A DNA stretch of 64,000 bases from Nostoc sp. ATCC 53789 (GCF_009873495.1 NZ_CP046703.1:558001-622000); one strand, 5' to 3'. Shown: positions 1-9,332, counted from the first letter of the stretch. The notes: generated by a model not told the origin, from the letters alone. Made by a program: numbers and translations.

Positions 1-2365
1 CTGATTTATTCTTCGCCGGACAAACATCTACGCAAATTCCGCAGCCAGTACAATCTTCTGCTGCCACTTGGATAGTATATTTAAAACCTTGCCAATCATG
101 GTCTTTGGCATTGGTACTCTTAAACATTAATGGTGCATTTTCTAACTGCTGCGGTTCGTAAACTTTACTACGGATGACACTATGAGGGCATACCATGATG
201 CACTTGCCACACTGAATGCAGACATCTGTATCCCAAACGGGTATTTCCTGGGCAATGTTACGTTTTTCCCATTTCGCTGTACCAGTGGGATAAGTACCGT
301 CTGCTGGTAAAGCGCTAACAGGTAGTTCATCCCCTTCACGGACAATCATTTTACCAAGAACATCACGGACAAATGGGGGTGCAGCATCAAGAATTGGAGA
401 TTGTTTTCCTTTCCCATTCCCTATTCCCAATTCCCTATTCCCCACTTCAAACAAATTTTCCAAAGTGGTATCTACTACTTTGAGGTTCATCTGCACAATT
501 TCGTCGCCTTTCTTGCCGTAACTCTTGCGAATAGAGTTTTTGATTTCTGCAATCGCTTCTTCTCGTGGTAGTACACCCGATAAAGCGAAGAAACAAACCT
601 GCATGACTGTGTTGATTCTGCCAGCCATGCCTGCTTGACGAGCAACTTTATAGGCATTAATTACATAAAATTTCAGATGCTTTTGAATAATTTGTTCTTG
701 TACTGATGGCGGTAGATGATTCCAAACTTCATCCTTTTCATAAGGAGAATTAACTAAGAATGTTCCACCTGGTACGATGTCTTTCAAAATAGGAAATTTT
801 TCAATAAATTCCCATTGGTGACAGGCAACAAAGTTAGCTTTGCTGATTAAATAGGTCGAGCGAATTAATTGTGAACCAAAGCGTAGATGCGAAACTGTGA
901 CGGAACCTGATTTCTTGGAATCGTAGACAAAATAGCCTTGAGCATAATTGTTTGTTTCTTCTCCAATAATTTTGATTGAGTTTTTATTAGCGCCCACTGT
1001 TCCATCGGCACCCAAACCATAAAAAATCGCCCTTACCGTGGTGTCTGGTTCAATACTAAAGTCAGGGTCATAATTCAAACTGGTGTAGGTGACATCATCA
1101 TTAATGCCGATAGTAAAATGATTTTTTGGTTCAGCCGCAGCCAGGTTATCAAAGACAGCTTTAATCATTGCTGGCGTGAATTCTTTAGAAGATAAACCGT
1201 AGCGACCACCGACGACTTGAGGCAGAAAGTCAGCACTTCGGCTACGCTCAGTGACCGAGGGGCGGAGGGGCAGAGGGGAATCTAATCCTAATTTTTCCCC
1301 TGTTCCCCATACTTCATACAAAGCTGTAACTACATCAAGGTAAAGGGGTTCACCAGATGCGCCTGGTTCTTTGGTGCGGTCTAAAACTGCAATGCTACGG
1401 GTAGTTGCTGGTAAAGCGGTGACAAATCGCATCGCATCATAAGGGCGATATAGTCGTACTTTCAAAACGCCTACTTTCTCGCCATTAGCGTTGAGGTAAT
1501 TGACTGTTTCATGTACAGCCTCACAACCGGAACCCATCAGCACAATGACTCGTTCGGCTTCTGAGTCGCCGTGGTATTCAAATAGTTGGTATTGTCGCCC
1601 AGTCATGGCAGCAAATTCATCCATGACTTTTTGGGTGATATCTGCACAAGCTAGATAGTAAGGATTGACAGTTTCTCTGGCTTGGAAGTAGACATCAGGA
1701 TTTTGTGTTGTCCCGCGCAAAACTGGTTTATCGGGGGTGAGGGCACGTGAACGATGGGCGAATACTAATTCATTGGGAATGAACTCTCGCAAATCATCTT
1801 CTGTTAAAGTTTCTACTTTGTTAATTTCGTGGGAGGTACGAAAGCCATCAAAAAAGTGGAGAAAGGGTATTCGTGATTCTAGGGTTGCGCGTGTTGCTAT
1901 CAAAGCAAAGTCTTGTGCTTCTTGCACTGATGCGGCACACAACATAGCAAAACCAGTACCACGCGCTGCCATGACATCGCTGTGGTCGCCGAAAATGGAG
2001 AGAGCTTGTGCGGCTAGCGATCGCGTGGCAATATGAAATACTGTAGGTGTGAGTTCTCCGGCAATTTTGTACATATTGGGGATCATCAACAATAATCCCT
2101 GCGATGCTGTAAATGTGGTTGTCAGTGAACCAGTTTGCAAAGCACCATGTACAGCACCAGCCACACCTCCTTCACTCTGCATCTCTACCACAGAGGGAAC
2201 AGTACCCCAAATGTTGGGTTTGCTTTCACTAGCCCAAGTATCTGCCCACTCAGCCATTGGTGAAGAAGGTGTAATGGGATAAATCGCAATGACTTCATTA
2301 AGTCGATAGACGACTTGGGCAACAGCCTCATTGCCGTCTATAGTTGCAAAGCTTCTCTTGTTCAT
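1..2365 (-). CDS. nifJ: Pyruvate:ferredoxin (flavodoxin) oxidoreductase, C-terminal part beyond window
   Basis: This enzyme oxidises pyruvate with CoA to acetyl-CoA and CO2 and reduces ferredoxin or flavodoxin. The frame is open from ATG at 2365 (MNKRSFATIDGNEAVAQVVY) to the window edge. It shows the N-terminal pyruvate/thiamine domain (AIYPITPSSPMAEWAD), a long central region, and two [4Fe-4S] motifs near the edge: CIQCGKCIMVCP and CTGCGICVDVCP. The C-terminal thiamine-binding domain lies outside the window. In cyanobacteria NifJ can feed electrons to nitrogenase or serve fermentation. Two repeat-like in-frame insertions (about 404-450 and 1236-1280) encode residues not expected in the family, in variable linkers. 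No stop or frameshift is visible. Confidence 0.95.
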   Translation of the reverse strand, partial: MNKRSFATIDGNEAVAQVVYRLNEVIAIYPITPSSPMAEWADTWASESKPNIWGTVPSVVEMQSEGGVAGAVHGALQTGSLTTTFTASQGLLLMIPNMYKIAGELTPTVFHIATRSLAAQALSIFGDHSDVMAARGTGFAMLCAASVQEAQDFALIATRATLESRIPFLHFFDGFRTSHEINKVETLTEDDLREFIPNELVFAHRSRALTPDKPVLRGTTQNPDVYFQARETVNPYYLACADITQKVMDEFAAMTGRQYQLFEYHGDSEAERVIVLMGSGCEAVHETVNYLNANGEKVGVLKVRLYRPYDAMRFVTALPATTRSIAVLDRTKEPGASGEPLYLDVVTALYEVWGTGEKLGLDSPLPLRPSVTERSRSADFLPQVVGGRYGLSSKEFTPAMIKAVFDNLAAAEPKNHFTIGINDDVTYTSLNYDPDFSIEPDTTVRAIFYGLGADGTVGANKNSIKIIGEETNNYAQGYFVYDSKKSGSVTVSHLRFGSQLIRSTYLISKANFVACHQWEFIEKFPILKDIVPGGTFLVNSPYEKDEVWNHLPPSVQEQIIQKHLKFYVINAYKVARQAGMAGRINTVMQVCFFALSGVLPREEAIAEIKNSIRKSYGKKGDEIVQMNLKVVDTTLENLFEVGNRELGIGNGKGKQSPILDAAPPFVRDVLGKMIVREGDELPVSALPADGTYPTGTAKWEKRNIAQEIPVWDTDVCIQCGKCIMVCPHSVIRSKVYEPQQLENAPLMFKSTNAKDHDWQGFKYTIQVAAEDCTGCGICVDVCPAKNKS
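404..445. repeat. Heptamer short tandem repeat inside nifJ
   Basis: Four 7-bp units of the form CYATTCC / CAATTCC lie at 414-441, in frame within nifJ, and encode a Gly/Asn-rich segment (GNRELGIGNGKGKQ). This is the short-tandem-repeat type common between genes in Nostocales, here tolerated in a protein linker. Confidence 0.75.
1236..1280. repeat. Interspersed repeat inserted in frame in nifJ
   Basis: The core CTTCGGCTACGCTCAGTGAC is followed by a G-rich run (gaggggcggaggggcaga). The same core with the same kind of G-rich tail recurs in the AerB-like synthetase at about 33929-33975. It adds the segment SVTERSRSADF to NifJ. Confidence 0.7.
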
Positions 2366-2591
2366 TTTCTTGCACCTGTGTCTTTAAGGGCTAGCAATGA
2401 CTAAGCTGGATCTACTTTTGACATTAGGATAAGAAGTTGAGAAACTTGTGAAGACTCACCTTTGGCTATGATTCAGTTTGTGCACATAATTCTTACTTTG
2501 TCAAAGAAAACATAGCTGTTAACCAGGAAATCTTTGCTAAGAACATACTGGCGTGACTATTAGAAACAGTTACAGAATACACATATTGTTT

Positions 2592-3217
2592 TTAAATCTG
2601 GAGGGAGCTTTCTGAGACGAATAAGCCAATCCACTGAATTGCCGGATCAACATCACGCCCCCCACCGCCTAAGTCATAGACCATCCCAGATAAGAGTGGA
2701 TTCAATACTTTTCGGTTAAACCCAATAATCTCTTTTTTGGTCTGGGGAAAGGTTAAAGGGGAATGGCACTAAGAAAAGCTGAAACCTCCTTGCTGGCATG
2801 GTGTGGGAGGTGTGGGAGGTGTGGGAGGATGGGGAGGCAATGCAGCATTTGTTGATATGCAGTTATTCAATTTCTCCTCTTTCTCCCCACACTTCCCCCA
2901 CTCCCCACACTCCCCACACTCAAAAAGCAAGTTATATCAGGGCTTTGCGATCAACAAGCGTGCCATTCGGTTAAAGGGCAATGGGGAAAGGGAAATTCAA
3001 ACCCTTTCCCTTTCCCCTTTCCCCCTTAACCGAAAAGTATTGAGAGTGGATTCACATCAGCAGGATTACTTTTCTGGTATTGCATAACTCTGGCTTGTGC
3101 TGATGTGGGAAAGACAGCGATCGCAAAACAGAGAGTCAGGATGAACACGCATAATGATTTTGCTAGATATTTAAATCGGTTCGAAGGAGAATAACTGTTT
3201 TTCCTGTTCACCTTCAT
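2592..3217 (-). pseudogene. Small exported protein gene split by a MITE
   Basis: The start at 3217 has a strong ribosome site (AGGAGG, 5 bases before ATG) and a signal peptide: basic N-terminus, hydrophobic core (SLCVFILTLCFAIAVF) and an AQA cleavage site. The current reading frame stops at 3026 inside the inserted element, giving 63 residues. Removing the element (2703-3042) and one copy of the duplicated 10 bp restores an open frame of 91 codons that continues PLLSGMVYDLGGGGRDVDPA and ends with TAA at 2592-2594. The restored C-terminus is conserved-looking (GGGGRDVDPAIQW). Function is unknown. It may be a null allele, or a truncated secreted peptide may still be made. Confidence 0.8.
2703..3042. 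mobile_element. MITE-like element with 17-bp TIRs and 10-bp target duplication
   Basis: The ends are perfect inverted repeats, CAATACTTTTCGGTTAA at 2703-2719 and its complement at 3026-3042. They are flanked by the direct repeat AGAGTGGATT at 2693-2702 and 3043-3052. The 340-bp interior has no transposase. It holds GGGAGGTGT and CCCCACACT tandem repeats in opposite orientation that could fold into a large hairpin, plus the modules GGCACTAAGAAAAGC and GCGTGCCATTCG seen elsewhere in the window. Confidence 0.88.
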
Positions 3218-3291
3218 AGTTTCCTCCTATTCTCCTGGTGGGAAATCAGTCAGTTGTTTGGCATCTGCGATCGCAAAACCTCGGCTTGACC

Positions 3292-5235
3292 TCAGGGATA
3301 ATTCGTCAGAATCAAAAATTCGGATGCTGAAATCGGTTGGATTTCAACATAGGCAGTCCCATCTTGTTGCTGCACCAACACTGTTGATCCCACTTTGTGA
3401 GGACCTGTGTAACCCGGCAGATTTGCCATTTCAGCCGTATTCAGAATCACCGTCATTGAACTTTCAATCGCGTTCAGGTTGGCATCTACCAAAACTCTTG
3501 CTCCCCGATTATCCGTTCCATGACTGTTCAGCACACAAACCGCCTCTTCATCATCTAAAACCCGTGACCAACCGATAATTTCCCCACTCCGTCCGTGATC
3601 ACCAAAGGGCAAGTTTAAGAAGGGAATCGCGATCGGTCGCAAATACTGCCGTCCCAATCGCAGCACTGGGAACTGCTTACGGATTGCTGCCATTGCCTTA
3701 ATTCGGACATAGGCAGGGTGATTTGGCTCGAAACAATGAGCACCTGCTGTCCCAAATGGCCCGAAACCAGGTAAATTTTGATCTAAAGCTTGCAGTCCCG
3801 CTACGCCAGATTGTCGGGGATGCTCTGGGCCAAACATCGCCTCCCGTAAATAGCGATCGGATTTCTTCCAGTCGGGCAACCACCTCCGTTCAGACGGTTC
3901 TGGGCCTGCCAATGCCTGCTCAGTTCCAGCGTAAATGCAGGGCACTCCCAATGTAAACAGTTGCAATGCTACTCCAGCAATCACCTGATGATCCGATGCA
4001 GCTTCACTGGAAAAGCGGATTTTTTCACCAAATACATGATCGTGATCATCCAGAATTGAAACATGCCGCCGTCCGATATTCCGATGCGACCCCATTACAG
4101 CTTTCCCTGGATCAAACCCGTTAAAGTAGGCTCTTGGATCTATCAGCCCTTTGGCAACCAGGTTAAGATTTACCCGCATCTCGGCGATATCCAGAGCAGC
4201 GTTTAGATTTTGCCCCACCACATCCAGATAGCGGTCTTGGTTATAGTCTCCGCCTGCTATTTCTCCCACTAGAAAGAAGTCACTCTTACCTAGATTGGCT
4301 GCAAACTCCTTAATAGTTCCGCAAAAATTTCGGGCTTGTTCATAGGTCACATGCTTGAGTGTATCAATCCGAAAGCCATCACAGTCCGTCAGCGCAATCC
4401 AGTATTTATAACATCGGGCTAAGTTATCTAACAGATAGGAATACTCCAACTGGAAATCTCGTAGTGTGATAAAGTCCGATCGCCGGAATTCGGCATTGGG
4501 ATCATCCAAGTCTCCTCGCCCCAAATCTCCCTTGCCAGCACGAGTGTAGCAATCTGCTTCCTGAAGTTCCCTTGGCCACACTCCTTCTGCGCTCGTTTGA
4601 GGCTTTACCGCAATGGGTTGTCCGCGATCGCCTAGCCATGAGCCAAACTGATACCAACCAGACGTATAAGGTGGTTCCAATTCTCCCCCAGGAGTATCCG
4701 GAGCATAGAGCCAGTTAGATCCGGAATGGTTAAAAATGATATCCAGGATAATGCGTAGTCTCTTTTCGTGGGCTTTATTGACCAGACTGACCAAATCTTG
4801 GCGAGTCCCAAAGCGAGGATCGACCTCTAGAAAATCTTGAATGCCGTAACCGTGATAGCTATCCAAGTGACCCCGTTGCTGAAAAATTGGCCCTACCCAG
4901 ATCGTTGTTATGTCCAGTTGGTTTAAATAATCCAGCTTCGACTCTAATCCTTTGAGTGTCCCACCCTGCCAGCGATCGCCTCCCGACTCTGCCCATTTAT
5001 CAAATTGCCAAGACTGCCCATTCGGTAGACTAGGGCGGGCCAGATTCAGTTGCTGTCGATTCAGCAGAGGACGTGTATCTTCTTTACCATCGCTAAAGCG
5101 ATCGGGTAAGAGAAAATAAAGCACTTCATTTCTCCAATCCGCAGGGGAGGGAAAGTAATTTTCGCGTCGAGGTAAAGAAAAGTCTTGTAGACTCTTCGGT
5201 CGCTGTGTAGCTAAATTTTGATCAACAAATGTCAT
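3292..5235 (-). CDS. GH13 alpha-amylase family enzyme
   Basis: This is a glycoside hydrolase family 13 protein of 647 residues without a signal peptide, so probably cytoplasmic, acting on alpha-glucans or maltodextrins. The (beta/alpha)8 barrel motifs are in order: IWVGPIF and DSYHGYGIQDF near residues 105-130, IILDIIFNHS near 165, DGFRIDTLKHV with the nucleophile Asp291, FLVGEIAGG with the acid/base Glu325, and LDDHDH with the transition-state Asp near 399. The C-terminal beta domain spans about 520-647. The exact specificity (alpha-amylase, cyclomaltodextrinase-like or other) cannot be told. It lies 85 bp downstream of the DyP peroxidase gene on the same strand and could be the last gene of that series. 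Confidence 0.88.
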   Translation of the reverse strand: MTFVDQNLATQRPKSLQDFSLPRRENYFPSPADWRNEVLYFLLPDRFSDGKEDTRPLLNRQQLNLARPSLPNGQSWQFDKWAESGGDRWQGGTLKGLESKLDYLNQLDITTIWVGPIFQQRGHLDSYHGYGIQDFLEVDPRFGTRQDLVSLVNKAHEKRLRIILDIIFNHSGSNWLYAPDTPGGELEPPYTSGWYQFGSWLGDRGQPIAVKPQTSAEGVWPRELQEADCYTRAGKGDLGRGDLDDPNAEFRRSDFITLRDFQLEYSYLLDNLARCYKYWIALTDCDGFRIDTLKHVTYEQARNFCGTIKEFAANLGKSDFFLVGEIAGGDYNQDRYLDVVGQNLNAALDIAEMRVNLNLVAKGLIDPRAYFNGFDPGKAVMGSHRNIGRRHVSILDDHDHVFGEKIRFSSEAASDHQVIAGVALQLFTLGVPCIYAGTEQALAGPEPSERRWLPDWKKSDRYLREAMFGPEHPRQSGVAGLQALDQNLPGFGPFGTAGAHCFEPNHPAYVRIKAMAAIRKQFPVLRLGRQYLRPIAIPFLNLPFGDHGRSGEIIGWSRVLDDEEAVCVLNSHGTDNRGARVLVDANLNAIESSMTVILNTAEMANLPGYTGPHKVGSTVLVQQQDGTAYVEIQPISASEFLILTNYP

Positions 5236-5319
5236 AGGAATTATCTCAACACTAGTAAATAAGTTTACTCAGTGGAACTATTTTCTGTTTCGACGAAGAC
5301 TATAAATTTTCTCCGCGAC

Positions 5320-6726
5320 TTACTTAGTTGAATGACTAGCTATGTGTTGCAACGCGGTAATACTAGGTATAAAACAGTAAGCTCCTCCTTTGGTTGTGAT
5401 GAATCGATCAAAACCCGTCAACTTGATTGAGGGGTTGTCTGGGGAGACAGGAATATCGAATTGACCACTTTTATTGTCATTAGCACCAATCAGAGGAGCT
5501 TTAACATCTGTAGGTAAACCAGCAAAATCTCCTTTATTCACCCACTCTTCCATGACAAATTCAAATTGACGTTTGAGATTCACACAGATGAATAGACCTA
5601 GCAATCCCCTTTCAATGCCATCATTAGGAGAGTTAGGATTATAAAGAGACCCATAGGGAATTCCCCTACGGATGAGTCTGTGAATATTTGTTACCCCTTG
5701 TATTTTTGCCGCACGAGGATTTGTGCGTCGTATATGTGAACCAATCGGACATTTATATCCTTGTGGATCATCAGAATAATCAAAATTATTAAATTGTTCG
5801 TAAATAATTGATTCTTTAGGAGAGGTTAGTTGATCAGCATCTGGAGAAAGGTCTAGAGGGACACCATTGCGCCATCGGCCACACATTTTAGCTGCCAGTT
5901 TGTCTGAATCAATTTTATCTTTTTGCTCTTGGAGAAACTTTTCAAAGCCAGCTACATCTTGTTCTAGGACTCGAAAAGCAGCAAAACTACCATTCAAGCC
6001 CAACTCCGGAGGTGTCGGTACGTAGTAAGGAGCTTTTTCATCATCCAGCAGGATAAACTCATAAGCAGGAATAATAGGTTGGGGGTCGAGGGATTTTGAA
6101 AGTCCACGCTTTGTAGGAACACCTTCTATTTTCGGCTGTGAAATTCCATCTTTGTAACCAAAATGAACTATATCGCTGGGTTGGCCTTTCTCATCAGGAA
6201 GTTTAGCTCCATCAAAGCAAGATAACTCTTTAAGTGCGTCTCCTTCTTTAAAGAGCGATCGCAGTTTATCCGATTGCTGCTCTAACACCTTACTATCTTG
6301 AGCATAGAGCGAGAGCAAAACATGAGTATTAGATGTTCCTAATCCACCTTTCCACTTTTCAGGGACACTCTCTCCAATATCACCTACTTGAGTTGCTTGA
6401 GCAATAGCACCTTGTCTAAATGATTTGTAGTTGGAACCGGAAAAGGATTTACCAATATCTGCAACAAATTGGAGAGCGTTTAAACCTTCAAAAGTAAAGC
6501 CAATATTTAAGCAATAACTCGGTTTTATGTCCCACCATGCAGCAGTGGTGATCTGAGGAATTGATTCATCACTACCGCTTACCAAGCTACCAATAAATTT
6601 CTTTGCGCCCTTCGCATCTTTAATATATAGAACAAAATGTCGCACATTGTTCATGTTATAGCCACGGATAATATAACCCTGGATATCACTAAAGTTAAGC
6701 TGCGTTAGAGTTTTTTCATTTGTCAT
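5320..6726 (-). CDS. DyP-type heme peroxidase
   Basis: DyP-type peroxidases reduce H2O2 while oxidising dyes, phenols or unknown natural substrates. The family signature GYKDGISQP, with its catalytic Asp, lies near residue 205 of the chosen frame. CPIGSHIRRTNPR, with the proximal heme His, lies near 350, followed by IRRGIPYG. I chose ATG at 6726 (MTNEKTLTQLNF), because the ORF upstream to 6852 reads like translated leader and the conserved opening (LTQLNFSDIQGYIIRGY) starts just after this Met. There is no Tat or Sec signal. It is separated from the upstream gene by a small palindromic element (6925-7090). A role in removing H2O2 made by the neighbouring flavin oxidase is plausible but inferred. 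Confidence 0.88.
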   Translation of the reverse strand: MTNEKTLTQLNFSDIQGYIIRGYNMNNVRHFVLYIKDAKGAKKFIGSLVSGSDESIPQITTAAWWDIKPSYCLNIGFTFEGLNALQFVADIGKSFSGSNYKSFRQGAIAQATQVGDIGESVPEKWKGGLGTSNTHVLLSLYAQDSKVLEQQSDKLRSLFKEGDALKELSCFDGAKLPDEKGQPSDIVHFGYKDGISQPKIEGVPTKRGLSKSLDPQPIIPAYEFILLDDEKAPYYVPTPPELGLNGSFAAFRVLEQDVAGFEKFLQEQKDKIDSDKLAAKMCGRWRNGVPLDLSPDADQLTSPKESIIYEQFNNFDYSDDPQGYKCPIGSHIRRTNPRAAKIQGVTNIHRLIRRGIPYGSLYNPNSPNDGIERGLLGLFICVNLKRQFEFVMEEWVNKGDFAGLPTDVKAPLIGANDNKSGQFDIPVSPDNPSIKLTGFDRFITTKGGAYCFIPSITALQHIASHSTK

Positions 6727-6924
6727 AGATTTTCTCATTTTCAGAAGTAGGATGTTTGACAAATGGAGAATTATTGCCTTAAACTTAGCGACAAAAAATC
6801 TTACATGTTCTGCCTTTTTGCTCAGTCCAGTTCTAAATAAAAGCGTTGCCAAATAGAATTTTTCAGATTAATTAACTACAATTTACTCTAGGGGTGTGGT
6901 TGCCACTAAAGTAAGTTTTAGTTT

Positions 6925-7090
6925 AAAGGATGTTTGAAAAGTCCTCTTGTCAGTATCAAAAGTTTTGATCCTTCTAAATTACCCGATTAATTGGGGGACT
7001 TTGATTCCGGTTCCCCCCGATTTATCGAAGGGTTAGGGGGGATCTAAAAGTGCATAAAGTCACAGTGAAACACTTTCCAGATAACCTCTT
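6925..7090. mobile_element. MITE-like element, copy 1 of a two-copy family
   Basis: The terminal inverted repeats are related to AGAGGWTGTTTGAAAAG. The interior in inverted orientation (cacttttagatcccccctaa, ggaaccggaatcaaagtccc) matches the element at 58745-58905 over nearly its whole length. It begins in the TAA stop of the 7089-7541 gene and separates it from the peroxidase gene. Confidence 0.8.
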
Positions 7091-7541
7091 AGCAGTTAGA
7101 CGCAAGCTGACGAATTTTAACCACACTTAAAGTAGGATAAGCACTATACCAAACTTTTACTGGTTGATTATATTTTTTTATATAGTCAGCAAAAGCTTCA
7201 GAGTCTTTTTGGACTGGAATTAACCCCTCAGCATTTTCTAAATGCACTAACACTGCATTGAAAAAGTCACCAACTACTGCAACAAAGTCATCAACATATT
7301 TATTAAAATCTCCGTCATAGGCAGTAAAGAGTGCAAATTTAGCATAATACTCTTCCCCTGATTCTGGCGTAACTTTTTCGAGGAACATAAAACGTCCAAA
7401 ATGTACTGTGCCAATCTGATCTAGTGCTGTTCCAAAAGTCCCAGTTTCTAAAATGTCCTTTAGGGCTTTATAGTTTTCTAGCACTGGGGCCTTAATTGGG
7501 GCAACAAAGCTTAATGGACTTTGTTCTGGTTTAGTACTCAT
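7089..7541 (-). CDS. Conserved small protein beside amine oxidase and DyP peroxidase, function unknown
   Basis: This is a soluble protein of 150 residues. The start was set at ATG 7541 (MSTKPEQSPLSF), because the Shine-Dalgarno AAGGAG sits 8 bases before it; the ATG at 7547 would leave only 2 bases. The segments TVHFGRFMFLE, YAKFALFTAYDGDFNKYVDDF and WYSAYPTLSVVKIRQL resemble a family of small ferredoxin-fold-like proteins or domains seen with heme peroxidases. I recognise the pattern but cannot assign a function. The gene lies 135 bp downstream of the amine oxidase and upstream of the DyP gene. Its stop codon overlaps the start of a MITE, so the element probably inserted at the gene border. 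Confidence 0.75.
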   Translation of the reverse strand: MSTKPEQSPLSFVAPIKAPVLENYKALKDILETGTFGTALDQIGTVHFGRFMFLEKVTPESGEEYYAKFALFTAYDGDFNKYVDDFVAVVGDFFNAVLVHLENAEGLIPVQKDSEAFADYIKKYNQPVKVWYSAYPTLSVVKIRQLASNC

Positions 7542-7675
7542 GATCATGACTCCTTAGTATTTTTAGAACTGAACGCGGGTATTGCTTGTTTTGGCTATGT
7601 CAATTTAGTTTTTATTAGTAAATAAGATGCGTTTCTCGTGACCTTTTAAGTGGACATACAAGGGCAAAGTTTTGG

Positions 7676-9304
7676 CTATTTAATAGTCTGCTTTTTACGC
7701 TGTACTGTACTAGACAGTAAGGGGCTAATACCGAACTTTTCCAGCACCATGTCGGACGTTTGCAGTGCGCCTTCAACCCAACCCTGAGCGTCTGAATAGG
7801 CTTCACCACAGATGTAGAGTGAGCAATCAGTGCCGAGCGGTTGGATAATTTGTTGCTTCACCTCCCAACTTTTTACACCGATATTCCAACTATTCCATCC
7901 ACCGCCAAACGGGTCATCACCCCAGTCGCGGAATGCGGCGTTCTGCACATCCGGTGTATAGTTGAGACCGTGGATGATCCCAAGCTGGCGTGCCACCTCC
8001 TCAACCATCGGTGCCGGTGCCACGTATTTGTCCCATTCGCTGTTAAGCTTTTGCTTACTTGACCCCAGGTATGGATTTTTCACTAATTCTGCAACCTGCC
8101 GATGCGCTTGCCAAGCCTGATGTCGTCGTGGGCGGAGACCGTCCCAAAAGCCGATGTCTGTGCCATCATCATAACTTGCCATCAGCATCGATAGCCCCTC
8201 GGTGGCTGGTTTGCCGTCATCCTTGGGCCAGTAATAGGTTTGCCGCACTGGCAGGTCTGTGACTGTTCGTCCAGACTCAACTGGAATGAACTTACCATCG
8301 TCTGTGTAGCCTGCTGCACGCCACCACGGGTTAGTATAGGTTGTGAAGAGCTTGAAGAGTGGGCGCGGTGTGACGCTAGTGATGAGGTGCTGAATCTCCA
8401 GCATAGGAGGACTTGTAGGCACAAGCAGATCGAGTGAGCGGCGCGGCATAGCGAGGATCAATGATTTTGTCGCGATCGTTTCTCCCTCGATGCTCAGTTC
8501 AAATGTGCCGTTTTTCCAATCGAAGCCATCGAGCCTAGTATTGAGCCGAATTTCGCCACCAGCTTTGGAGAAAAGCTGCGCTAATGATTTGGGTACCTCC
8601 TGAAATCCTTTCTTAAAACCCTTGTATTGTGGGTCAATGCCAAAATCGGAGAGATACCAGGGAATTGCATCAGCGGCATTCCAGTTAGTGAGTGTTGAGT
8701 TGTAGCCGCCAGCATCGATGCCAAGCTCGTAAGCTTCACCGCTAATGATGCGTATTAGCACGTTCCAAAAGCCTTGTTTCCATAGCGGTGTTCCAGCAAA
8801 GCTCGCGTTCTGCGCCATCTCTCGGCGTTGAGATTCAGTAAGCTTTGGATTTGTGATTCCCGGTACAATCTGCTCAATCGCATTGATGATGATGCTGCCT
8901 GCTGTACCACCACGTTCCAGAAACGAGAGATGATACGGCACTTTATCCGGTTTGATAGTGAAATCGGAAAGCCGAAGATAGACACCACGGAGATAGGCGA
9001 TGTTTTGTGGTTGATCGACCGGAAAATCATACAACTCAATCTGCTGCTCTAATGGGAGGACTTTATTAAGCTCTCCGATGAGCTTTGCGATCAGTGGTTG
9101 CACTGTTGGGAGGATACGCATCCCCCCAAGTTCCGCAACCATGTTTGAAATATCGGGCGGCCGCACTGAGAGCAAACGCCCCCCAATGTAATTGCTCCCC
9201 TCGAAGACAACGATATTTTGATCTGGGTAGGCTTGTTTGAGCCGCCACGCATTATAAACGCCTGATACACCACCACCGACGATCGCAATATCGATTTCTG
9301 CCAT
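7676..9304 (-). CDS. FAD-dependent amine oxidase / L-amino acid oxidase family
   Basis: This is a 542-residue flavoprotein that oxidises an amine or L-amino acid to the imine or 2-keto acid, with release of H2O2. The N-terminal dinucleotide fold AIVGGGVSGVYNAWRL (residues 7-22) is followed by VVFEGSNYIGGRL and AELGGMRILPT, the second FAD segment with its conserved Arg. The C-terminal flavin segment YICGEAYSDAQGWVEGAL lies near residue 500. There is no signal peptide. The length and the GG-Arg motif fit L-amino acid oxidases or monoamine oxidases; the substrate cannot be predicted. It lies 28 bp downstream of the thiamine-diphosphate enzyme gene, so the two are probably co-transcribed. Confidence 0.85.
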   Translation of the reverse strand: MAEIDIAIVGGGVSGVYNAWRLKQAYPDQNIVVFEGSNYIGGRLLSVRPPDISNMVAELGGMRILPTVQPLIAKLIGELNKVLPLEQQIELYDFPVDQPQNIAYLRGVYLRLSDFTIKPDKVPYHLSFLERGGTAGSIIINAIEQIVPGITNPKLTESQRREMAQNASFAGTPLWKQGFWNVLIRIISGEAYELGIDAGGYNSTLTNWNAADAIPWYLSDFGIDPQYKGFKKGFQEVPKSLAQLFSKAGGEIRLNTRLDGFDWKNGTFELSIEGETIATKSLILAMPRRSLDLLVPTSPPMLEIQHLITSVTPRPLFKLFTTYTNPWWRAAGYTDDGKFIPVESGRTVTDLPVRQTYYWPKDDGKPATEGLSMLMASYDDGTDIGFWDGLRPRRHQAWQAHRQVAELVKNPYLGSSKQKLNSEWDKYVAPAPMVEEVARQLGIIHGLNYTPDVQNAAFRDWGDDPFGGGWNSWNIGVKSWEVKQQIIQPLGTDCSLYICGEAYSDAQGWVEGALQTSDMVLEKFGISPLLSSTVQRKKQTIK

Positions 9305-9332
9305 GATTTGTCATCCTCTATTGGTGTTTGGT

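Noticed and set aside
2803..3087. Open frame of 94 codons starting MGGVGGVGG
   Set aside because: It lies inside the MITE and is only a translation of its tandem repeats; no ribosome site.
3258..3578. 106-codon plus-strand frame opposite the amylase end
   Set aside because: It is a shadow of the minus-strand GH13 gene with no independent support.
7615..7809. 64-codon minus-strand frame overlapping the amine oxidase end
   Set aside because: It is out of frame with the oxidase and its sequence has no protein-like pattern.
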